DNA of 64,000 nucleotides from Macquaria australasica (lineage: Eukaryota > Chordata > Actinopteri > Centrarchiformes > Percichthyidae), in NCBI GenBank assembly GCA_005408345.1, contig SEMN01000591.1:62001-126000 (forward strand). Direction: 5' to 3'. The notes under the pieces were generated by a model. It was not told the DNA's origin and did not search any database. It was given only the letters and a program-made list of their open reading frames with translations. Shown piece by piece: positions 51,001 to 63,000 of this stretch (positions are counted from its first letter, which is position 1; the number at the start of each line of letters is the position of its first letter). The translations under genes were made by a program, and so were the position numbers.

Positions 51001-54000
51001 GGAGTGTGGAGTGTTTCGCTAACTTGACTGTTCTAGGTTTGGAATCATATAATTCTCTCTTTCTCTTGCAGTTTTTTGTCCATCCTTCTCTTGCAGGTTT
51101 GATTAAAAACATGTTCTGCTCCTTCTCTGTTGATTCCAGAACCTGCTAAGATAGTGGATAAGCCCGATGCTCTGAGTGTGACAGCAGGCGATATTGCCGC
51201 CCTAGAGGTCAAAGTGTGTGGAACCCCAGAGCTCACACCTAAGTGGTTCAAGGATGGTGTGGAGTTGGCCTCCGGGAGGAAATACAAAATCTCATTTTCT
51301 CGGATGATTTCCAGCCTGAACGTGCTCTCTGCTGAGAAAATGGACTCTGGAGAATATACATTTGAGGTTATGAACGAGGTTGGGAAGGACCTGAGTAAAA
51401 TTAATCTCACTGTCTTAGGTTAGTGTCTTCTTCCTACTTGGAGTTTGATGACTAGGGCTGGGTATTTAAATTTTCAAGTTAGTGTCAGTATGATACCTGA
51501 GATTTGGTACCATTACCAAAACAATTGTCTATATCTTTTTTGGTCCTCTTACTTGAGAAATGTAATCATGGTTTTCTACAAAACTTTTTTTAAAATTTAA
51601 CAACAAAAGTGAAAGTTCTCAAATGCTAAATGTTGTCTAAACACAAGCAGTCGTAAACTATCTGATTAAAGAATGAGTCAACAAGCTCACTAATCTGACC
51701 AAACATTCAATGTCAGCTTTCAGTACTTGAGAGTTTTTGATACTCGGTGCAACACCAAAAAGCATTGAGGTTTCATACCCAGCCCTATTAATGACAGTTC
51801 ATTTATTTACACTTGTATTTGTCCTGATGCACTACTACCTCCTTGTTTCCCTCCTTAACAGATAAGATCATACCTCCAACATTCTCCAGGAAGTTGAAGG
51901 ATTGCAACACAGTTGTTGAAAACGCTGGAGAGATGGAGTGCAAAGTGTCGGGCTCCCCACCTTTTACCATCTCATGGTACCATGATGGGGAGGAGATACA
52001 GAGTGGACCAAATTATGAGATTTCATTCAGCGACAACAGCTGCACGCTCAAAGTGCCCACGCTGAAGCTGTCCGACTCTGGAGTATATAAATGTAAAGCT
52101 GTCAACAAGGCAGGATCCAATGAAACCACTGCCTCCTTGGTTGTAAAAGGTCAGTAACTATAAACAGAGAAAGACTGCGAGTTGCACCTGCTTCTTATAT
52201 AAATTTTTTTTATTAACCCTTACAGTCCAAGGCCAAAAATTGAGTTTTCGTGCTATTTGCATTTGTTTCTCAAAATCTCTTATCTTCAAATATGAATGTA
52301 TCGCACATTTTCTTTTTTAGGAAAATCAGGACTTTTTGAAAATAGTATATAAATTCTGACTTCCTAGGGGTCAAGGTCAACTCTTTGCTTAATGAATGTT
52401 GGATCTATGTAGGTTTGTGTCACATTATTATGCTTCCATTTTGGCCAGGAATTTAGATCTCAAGTGACCATACTGATTAAATAAATGACAAATAAAAAAA
52501 AAAATTAAAAAAAAATTCAGCTTTGATTTAAGTACGTCTAGATCCTTAAATAGTTTAATACTCAGATTCCAGCATGTTTGATTTGTGTTTGTCTATTTAT
52601 ACCCAGAACCTCCATCTTTTGTGGTGCCACCACAGCCGGTGGAAGCCATGCCAGGCTCTAATGTGACTATCTCTGCCATGGTGAAAGGCAGCGCCCCCCT
52701 CAAACTGAAGTGGTTCAGAGGAACAAAGGAGATTATGGCTGGACGGGGCTGTAATTTCTCCCTGAAGGATAACCAAGTTATTTTGGAGCTTTTCAACGTG
52801 GACAGATCTCACGCTGGAGAATACACCTGTCAGATCATTAATGATGCAGGAAAGGAAAGCTGCCCAGTTAATCTCGCTATCAAAGGTCAGTCTGACACAA
52901 AGCTATTTTTTTCCTCTGTTATCCCATAATTTCAGCAAAGCGTCTGTTTTTGCACCATTAATTCTAGTTAGCTCTGCCAGTGGAGCATCTAGTGATAATA
53001 ACACACTTGATATACATTTACGCCTCCTAAAGGGTGGAATGACTATTTAGATAAAAAAAAAGTTAGCAGTTAAGTAAAAAAGTACAAGTTCTTCAAATCT
53101 GAACCTCTGAACTTGAGTAATGTACTGTTACCACAGCAACGAAGAATACTGCATTCTGATTGGTTTTCAGAACAACTCTGATGCAGCGTCCTCACCAGCC
53201 TCTAAACTACAGCTCCTCCTTCTGGTTGGAGGAGTAAATTTAAAATTCCTCCAAGGTTGACAAAGACGATGACGACACAAGTGTTGGGTTTAAGAGCCAC
53301 TTGTTGATGACTGGCCAGCCCTGATCCAGGTCCTGGATCCCGTTCTGGTATTTTAAATTTGTTACGTAAAGCAAATTTAAAATACAAAGTCTCTGGGTAG
53401 TAATCTTCTTGGCAATTTTAAAGGTGGAAAAAAACAGCAGGTGGGTGTGAAGTAACAAAAAAAGTAGGGCTGTACCTGACTCAGAATTTTGTCGAATCAG
53501 ATTTGGCTGTTCAATAAGAATATTTGATTATTCGTTCCTTTTTTTTTTTCATATAGACCACCAAGCAACACTTCATTCAACTGCCAGATTTTTTAATGGG
53601 GTTCGGCGGGACGTTCAGGGTGACAGGGACATTCACGTAATATAGTAAAGAAGCCAAGTTAGCCCTCCGAACTAATGCGCACTAACTACGCTAACGACGG
53701 ATCGGAAATGTGCAAACATTTTTGGCCGACACCAGATATCAAATCAAAGCCAGAGACTGTATCATATTTAGTTGCTGTGAGCTGTAAATTCACCACTTCT
53801 AAGCAGAAGGCAGAAGATAATGTTATCTTTGAGCCTGACCGGATGAGGCCTCTCTTCCTCCAGGCAGCCTGGGTCCGGGTCCACAGCTGCCTGGACCCGT
53901 CGCAGACATCTTCACCGAGTGACTTGACGTAGTGGAATGATTTTATCCCAGAGAGCAAAAGCTGGGGACCGAAATATCCCCAGAAGTACACTGACTGACA

Positions 54001-57000
54001 AACTTAGCGAAAACCGACTGCTCGACCTGAAGAGCCTCAGTCTGAGCGGTCTCCGACTGGTGATTCAAATCTTCAACTTTCAGGGAGCAGCCTTATAAAC
54101 AAACATGATTATTTCCAACATTAGTTCCATTAAAGTCACAATAATAATAAAAGATGGGACAGAATGAGTAAATCCCAGGCAGTGAGTGAGTCATATTTCT
54201 TCTGCTGGTCCTGGATCAGCGCTAATCTCTGGCAATGACTTGATTGGTCCCAACCTAAGATTTGTCTCACCTGACCCTGTGTTTCTTCTGATGATGTCCT
54301 GTTTCTAATGTAAACTAATCATTGTGTTTGATTGTGTCACTCAGAGCCGGCAGCCTTCTCTAAGAAGCTGAAGGATGTTTCAGTTGAAAAGGGCAAACCA
54401 TTAATGCTGGAGTGTTCGTACACTGGAACTCCTAAAATCACAGTGAACTGGTACAAAGACGGCCAGCAGGTCTTTGCTTCTTACAAATACAACATCACCA
54501 CGACTGAAAGCTCCTGCATCCTGGAGTGTCTCAGCACCGATGACAAGGAGGCTGCAGGAAAATACTCCTGCGAAGTGTCCAACGATGCTGGACAGGACAC
54601 GTGTGAGGCAGCCGCGTCCATCCTTGGTTAGTTCAACTCTTCTTGATTTAAAGAAGACTGATTAAAAGTTCAACAGGTTTTACTGTTTTTCAGACTTAAG
54701 ACAAACTTGATTCGTTGATTATCCAATCACTGAGCTCAACTGAGCTTAGCCCCATTTTGGACTCTCAGATACTTCCCACTAATACACACTATACTGACAC
54801 CATGTAGGGCTCCAACCTGTAGAAACAGAAAATGCTGAGTCACACAGCAGGCAGTGCTAGTTACTAGCTCACAGCTGTTCTACCAATCAGTTAAATTGGT
54901 TTGAGGCTCAGTTTTTGAGAAAACAAAAAGAAAGCAACTACATTCAGCAGAGAGGATCTGAAATGTAATCAAATAAAATACTCACGGACAAAAAATGTCC
55001 AAGACAACAACATAAGAAGGTCATTTGTAGCCACGCCGTTCTGTTCATTGACACTAAGGGAAGTTCCTGCACTACTATTGCTGTCAAAGCACCAGGAGGG
55101 GGCAGTGTGGTGCACAAAATTCATTGCTTTAAAGCACTTAAGCGATCAATTAATTAATCATCACACCTGTAGAGTGTATTCAGAGACATTAAAAAGGCAA
55201 CAAACACTAAACAAAAGAACAATAGGAAGTACTTTCTCCAAAAAAGTGAAATGATCTACTAAATCTTCAGATGTGCATTTATAAATAAAAGTGCACACAA
55301 TCAATGTGGCTGTATTCAAACATACAGATAGAATCTGAAAAATACATTAAACACAAAAAACAGTGAATGAGTTTGTAACCGGCTGTAAGAAGAGAGATCT
55401 GCTTTGACAGTCTGTGCAGTTCCTGCTTTGACCAGCAGGTGTCAGGCTCTACACACGTTTTCTGGTGTTTGAACAGTTTGTGTTTGTCACTGCAGAGCCG
55501 CCGTACTTCATCGAGTCCCTGGAGCCCATGGAGGTGACATCAGGAGACACCGTTTGTCTGAAGTGTCAGGTGGCTGGCACACCTGAGATCAAGGTGTCCT
55601 GGTTCAAGGCCGATGGCAAAGTCAGGTCCAGCCCCACCTGTAAGTTAGAGTACTCGAAGGGCGTCGCCTGTCTGAAGCTCAGCAAAGCCACCAAGGCCGA
55701 CATCGGAGAGTACACCTGCAAGGCGGAGAACAGGATAGGCTCCGCCTCCTCCACCTGCAGACTCAGTGTGCTAGGTGAACACCTGATTTTCCTTCTCTCC
55801 AAACTACCGCAGTTACATCTGTTTCCTTTAAATGTTCATTTTTATCTGAACTTCTTCACCATAATACAGCATTAGTTTGGCCTTGCAGATAAATAATATG
55901 AAACTTAAACACAAAGTAAAAATCATATATGTGAAAATAACTAAAACACGTTTTAACACTCAAAAACACAAACTGCTTTTGCCAAAAGCAGTTGTTTCAT
56001 TTCTAAGATAGAAAACACACTTTTGAATCTTTTGTAAATATATTTATTTGTAGTGTTAAAAAATAAGTACTCAAGTTTCTTTACATGCAGACATAAAAAT
56101 AGACACACAAAATAAAAGCAATAAATAAAATTAAGGTAGAAATACATTTTTAAAAAGCAAAGGCTCAGTCTGCTTTATAAAAATAAAAATATGCCACAAA
56201 GAAATGACTCATTTACATTATTTAAAGTTTCAGAATAAAATTTTGTTAAATTCAGTTTTTAATTCAAAGTGACTGTTTCTAACTGGCATATTAAATCTGT
56301 TCATGTCTTATTTATCATTTTTGAAAGAAATCTTTTAAAACATTGAATTATTAATATCTCCAGGCATGTAAACAGACTGTATTATAGTTTTGTTTCTTAT
56401 ATTTTTCTGCTGTATTTGTGTGTATAAATAGTTACAACCTTTTTTTTAAAGGTTTTTGTTGTTCAATTATTACAAATTTTTGTTTGTATTTTTCTTGTAT
56501 TTTGGGTTTATACTTTGTTTAATTGACAAAATGAAAAATCAGACTTGAAGGAAAGTTTAAAAGGTGATAAAATTAACCAATATTAACCACAGTGAACCTG
56601 GACTGTAGAGGCTTAAATCAATTAATTATATATCATTTACTTAACAGAAAGTACTAATACCACACTATGAAAATACTCCATTACAAGGAAAGGTCCTGAT
56701 GTAAAAGTACAATAATTAGTATTATTAGCAAAATGTACTTAAAGTATTAAAAGTAAAATCAAAATGACCCCTGTGACTGTTACACTGTAATATATTATGA
56801 AATTATTATTGCTGATGCATACCTGCCAAAGACTGCAATGTAAAATCTTACTTTGTCAGATAAACGTAGTGGAGTAGAAGTATCATAAAATGGAAATACT
56901 CAAGTAAAGTACACACACACACACCGACACACACAGGGGGGGGGGTACCTCAAAGTTGTACTTAAGTACAGTACTTCCACTACTAGTGGTTACTATAAAT

Positions 57001-60000
57001 AACTTTCATCCTTCCACTCACGGTCACGTCGTTACCGTCTTCAGAGGCCAAAACGCCGCCGTCCTTCCCCAAGAAGATCACCAGCCTGCAGCAGACGGAG
57101 GGCCAGCCAGTCCGGTTCGAGTGCCGGGTCGCTGGCTCGTCGCCCATCGAGGTGTCGTGGCTGAAAGACGGCGAGCCTCTGAGGCCGGGAGACGAGTTTT
57201 CTGTGCTGTACGATGACAACACGGCCGTGCTGCAGATCGGCCGCGGTGAGATGAGGCACTCTGGGGAGTACACCTGCGTGGCCACCAACAGCGTGGGCTC
57301 GGCCTCCTGCAGAGCCAAGCTTACTCTACAAGGTCTGTGCAGCATGGCAGCATGAAGCCTGATCTAATGATTATTACTTAAATACTGCAGGATGGTGAGG
57401 AAATAATCAGGTAAAGCAGAATTTCTCAACCTTCTCCGGCACGTGACCCCGTTTGTCAGATCCCAAAGTCACCTTCGAGTCACTTCGCTTCATTTTACTT
57501 GGTGTCACAAGGCAGGCTGTCGTCCACATCACACACAGAAGCAACTACAGAAGCAGTGAAGTTGGGGAAAGATAGAAAGGTTGCTTCTGTGCTATAGAAC
57601 CAACACGATATCTAAAGAATGCAGATACACTTTGCCGTCATGAGTGTGAGAGGAAAATACAGCATCTACCAACAAAATGTGTTCTTTCAACTTCCTGCTC
57701 CATTTTAACTGGTTTGTTTAAGAAAACAGCTTAAAGTAATTAAATGTAAAAATGTGATTTAAATGGAGCTCAAACAACTGAACTCATATGAAATCCACCT
57801 GAGATGGCAGCTACTGAGATCTGTTAAGCTAGTTAGCTTTAGTGGAGTTTAGTGGTTCTTTTATTCTTCATCATGATCAGATTTAGCTGCTTCCTCGTTT
57901 AGTGATGTGGAACTGAATTACCTTTACAGGTAACAGCCAGGGAAGATTCATAGGCCATTTTAGTTTTAGTTTTTGTACTGCAATTATTTTATTATATAGG
58001 AAAACATTCTTGAAGCAGGATGAATCATCAGAACAAAAGATAGAAAATATCTGCTTCTCTTATAAAAAGCAACAAGCAGCCTGTGGACATACAAACTAAA
58101 GGAGTCAACTACGACTCCCAGGGTGCATTTCACCAACAAATAGCCAATCACAGAGCTTCACGTTCTCATGTTGCAGTTTGTAGAAACCTGATTAAACATT
58201 CAGCAGTTAAATTTAGCTCACTGTCTGATTCTGGATCAGTTTTGGATGAATTCAGTAACCATGGTGACAAGTTTAGGCATTCTGAATTCATCACAGCTCT
58301 GACTGGCTTCTTCTCCATGGCAACGGCAGCCAAGGGTCATGGGTGTTGTAGTTTATAGAGCCGTCCACCAAACTGACAAAAGAAAAACCTGATTAGTCAG
58401 AAACAAAGTGAAAATAATTTAACCTGGAGGTCAGAACATGAACTTGTGTGATGGTTAGATCATCCAGTAGAGTCCTGATGTGGGGCCCCGACCCTGAGGT
58501 TGAGAAACTCTATGCTCTGATGTTGTAATGTTGGTGTGATGTGTGTTTGAAGTTTCTCTGTGTCTGATGACCCTGAGACATTGATGCTGCTGTCAGACAG
58601 TGTTTGGCTGCTTGATGCCCGACCTGTGAAATATTTCCATCTAAAGATTTGTTGTTGTTGTTTTATCTTCCTCCCGCTCTTTCACGGACCTGCAGAACCA
58701 AGATACCCTCCGGTCTTTGACAGGAAGTTGTCACCACAGGAGGTGACGGTGGGTGACAGCATTGAGCTGGAGTGTCACATGACCGGCTCTGCCCCCATTA
58801 AAGTCACATGGTCCAAAGACCATAAAGATATTCGCACTGGGGGGAATTATAAGATCAGCTGTGTGGATAACACGCCCCACCTGACCATTCTGAAGGCAGA
58901 TAAAGCCGACACGGGGAGATACTTCTGCCATGCCTCTAATGACATGGGGAAGGACTCTTGTTCCTCTGATATCACTGTCAAAGGTATTTTAACCCAGGCC
59001 ACACTCATGTCATCTCGGCCCTCTCTTCTTAAACACTCAGGTCCCCTTTGAGGGCGTTTCTTTGTGTGAAAAGAACAAACTGCCCCTCCTCACCACCACG
59101 TTCTCCTCTGTTTTCAGAGCGTAAAAACCCTCCGGTGTTCACCAAAAAGCCCTCAGAGAATATGGAGGACACAGAGGGCAAGCTGGTGAAGATCGAGGGC
59201 CGAGTCTCCGGCTCGCAGCCAATGTCTGTCAGCTGGTTCAAAGACAACACGGAGATCCACAGCTCCGACAAATACGACATCAGCTTTAAGAGTAACGTGG
59301 CCGTGCTGTGCATTAAGAGCAGTCAGGTGACGGACAGCGGCAGGTACTCCTGCCAGGCCTCCAACGAAGCTGGAAGAACCTCCTGCGACGTCACTGTGGG
59401 CATCTCAGGTGGGTTCGACTTCCAGAGTTTACACCATGCTGGACTCATATACAACCAATAATGTATACACTGTAGTGCTGAAACAAGTTACTCATTTGAG
59501 TATTTCAGCATGTTTCAGTTTCTCCACTCTCAGAGTTTCTGCTTTTCTGTGTTTTATATCCCAGTAAACTGAATATATCTAGGTTTTAGACTGTCAGTCG
59601 AACAAAACAAGATAGTTTAAAGACGCCACCTTGGACACTTTCTGTCATTTTATACACAGCAGTTAATCGCAGTTCTAACAAACTGTATATTCTTCAAATT
59701 GAGCAATTACATGTTATGGATCTAATAATTACAAGAAAAATATGTCATAAATATGAGACCTTTTCTTGTAATTATTAGATATAGAATAGTAATTATGGGA
59801 TGAAATTTTGTAAATATGTAATAGTTTTTTTTTAATTATAAGTTGCTAAGACATAATTACAAGATATGGATCCCGTTATAATGAGAAAAGCTGTAATTAA
59901 GAGATAGTTTTGAGATCTTTGTAAGATTCGTAGTTAATTATGATAAAACATTTACATGAAATCAGTTTTCTTTTGTCGAAAATGAAAACTTTTACCAAAA

Positions 60001-63000
60001 CGTTGGTTGTAAGTATTATAGAGCTGATTCATGTTTGATCTGCTGTATTTTCTGTGGACAGTTGAATTTTGTCTCCAAATTACTGGTTTAATTTTTCTCT
60101 AACATGTTTTCCCTCAGCACTGACCCCAGTACTGTCTGCTGAAATTAATTTGTCTGCTGTTTCCTGCAGAGGCCAAGAAGCCTCCGGTGTTTGACGTCCC
60201 TCTCAAACTGGTGATCGTGGACGAGGGTGACAAGCTGAGTCTCAGGTGTCACGTCTGCGGGTCTCCTCCTCTGAAGATCCAGTGGATGAAGGACAGGAAG
60301 GACCTGATGTCCAGCGGCAGCACTCGGATCAGCTTCTCTGACGGGACGGCCTGTCTGGAGGTCAGCCCGGCCTCCAGACACGACGCCGGTGATTACCTCT
60401 GCAAGGCCACCAACGACGCCGGCAGCGAGTTCTGCAAGGCCAAAGTCACCGTCAAAGGTAGAAAATGAAAACATGCTGCACTGGTACTAAGATCAAAGCA
60501 CTTAAACTCACTACTTTTAAAGACTTTTAGTCCTACATTTTAATTAGAGCCCTGTAACTCATCAGTTTCTCCCATTTGTAGTTGTTCGGATCACAGGCTG
60601 CTGATTCTAAGAGTTTTTAAGTCTGTGCTGAACTGTTGAGAGAGAAAAAGTGAAAAAACATTCCTAATTAACTGCATCAACTTATTAATTACCTAACTCT
60701 TCTACTGGACTTTGATGTTTTCTGTTGATTTAAGATTTTATAAATCACTTCCTGTCTGTCAGATATCAAACAGCTCTATCTGGTGGACACTTTGGATTGT
60801 CACGCTGAAGTTTCCCCTGTGGATGTCAGTGTTTAACTTGATTTAACTTTAGTATTATTGGGTATTTTAACAGTTGAACTGAGGTTTATCTGTGATTGTC
60901 TTTCTTTTCTTATCACTTTCAACTGAAAACTAAATCTTTGTTGGAAAAACTATTTTAGTTTGGTCTGTTGTTTGTGAGTGAAAGTTGCACCTTGTTGTTG
61001 TGCTGCAGAAAAACCAGGAGCAGCTCCGGCTCCTGCTGAAGCTCCAGCAGCCGCTCCGACCAAAAAACTGGAAAACCTGTTCTTCATCGAGGAGCCCAAA
61101 ACGGCACACGCCACAGAGAGTGAGATGCACAATATAACACACACAACATGACACAACACACAAGAGAAACACAACACACATAAGGTACCTAATAATTCAT
61201 TTGTATCTGTTTTTAAATGCTATATAAATAAAGGTTCTTCTATTTTTCATTATTATTAATACTATTATGTAGTGGTATATAGACTATATGTATGTCTTCT
61301 TATGAATAAGTGTATTTCTCATAATGTTGAACTATTCCTTTAAGAAACAGCTTGGCCAGTAAAAACGTTATTAATGTGTAAATCAGTTGCTAGGAAACAT
61401 CCGTCCTTTCTAAAACAATGAACTCAGTCAACAGGAAGTCACTGCAGCATCAATAATCAACATTATTGGCAACAATGACAGATTTCTAACTGATTTCCAC
61501 CCGGACTTTAACAGTTACACAGCTTTTATTTCCTCATACAGATTGTGTTTTCTTATTTGATGAGTTCAGGTTCACAATATCAACTTCTTCTGTTGCCAGC
61601 TAAACGTATAGATATATGTATGAAGAGTAGAAAACTGAATTGAATGCAAAAATATAATCCGAACACAGATATTTTTTGACATAAACTAACTCCTCACCTG
61701 TTGTTCCGCAGAGGGCACAGCCACCTTCATCGCCAAAGTGGGTGGCGACCCCATCCCCAGCGTGAAGTGGATGAAGGGGAAGTGGAGGCAGATCACGCAC
61801 GGCGGCCGGATCTCCATCGAGCAGAAGGGCCAGGAGGCCAAACTGGAGATCAGAGAGGTGACCAAGTCGGACTCGGGTCAGTACAGGTGTGTCGCCTCCA
61901 ACAAGCATGGAGAGATCGAGAGCAGCGCCGACATGCAGGTGGACGAAAAGAAAGAGGCAGCGCTGCTGGAGGGAGACCTCCGAGCCAAACTGAAGAAGTG
62001 AGTTTATCTGAGAATCTGTTTCTGTCTGCTTTGTACTTTGTCTGAATTTCCGGTGTCTCCATCTTTACAAACTCATCTTGACTCCTCTGTCTTCTCAGGA
62101 CGCCGTCAAAGCAGAAGAGTCCACAGGAGGAGAAGGACATTGACATTGTTGAGCTGTTGAGGAACGTGGACCCCAAAGAGTACGAGAAATACGCCCGGAT
62201 GTACGGCATCACCGACTACCGAGGCCTGCTGCAGGCCATCGAGCAGCTGAAGAAGGAGAAAGCTGAAGAAAGTGGAAGACCGGTAACGCTCTGCACAGTC
62301 AGCTTGTCAGATGTGTTTGTGTCTGTAGACGTCGTGCTGAATAATGTTGTTGTTGACAGGAACTGGAACGTGGAGACAGAGAGTCTGATGAGGACATGGC
62401 CCGACTGGTGGCCGACCTGCAGAAGAGGATGGAGCGGACAGAGGTCAGGACACGTTCACTGGCTGCTGGAAAACCTACACTAAAACCTACACTACACTAC
62501 ACTACTACTAACCAACTACAACCCAAAATTAATCTTCTTATCAGACTGAGCCACTCAGACACAGTGGGTTGCCAGAGTTTCATGAAATGCACCAGCATTT
62601 TATTAAAGTTAAAGTTTACTAACTTTTTCTAGTGCTGTGTGAAGTTCCACAGTCAGTTCAGTTGTCAACACACGACGTAAATATGAAACTTTGCTGATAA
62701 AGGCTGTGAGGTGTCCATTCAGTGATGTGGTGTCATTTTCTAACAGCAAGTTTGGAGTTTGCGCTTTCAACAGCTGTCTCAACAATACTGTATTTAAGAT
62801 ATTATTAAAGGTTGCTGTTCTTAGCATGAGTCTAGGCTTCACATCAATATTCAACCAAACCACCAGAGATAATCGATCTGTTTCTGCAGACGTTTAAAAA
62901 AGTGTTACAAGCACTTTAAAATGTTGCTGTATCTATCAGTAACTTGAACTTCAGAGAGTTAATTCTCTTGTTGCTCCTGCAGCCTGTCACTGTTGTGAAG

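Larger units (their letters stand above)
52886..54344 (+). other. Large intron with repeat-derived sequence
   Basis: A 1,459-base intron holding a hairpin (53348-53385) and a probable hAT-like element (53465-54095). ORFs here are under 105 codons and not family-like. Confidence 0.6.

Noticed and set aside
53675..53932. 85-codon ORF in the I53-I54 intron as a captured gene
   Set aside because: It lies inside a repeat-like element, and its reading shows no domain.
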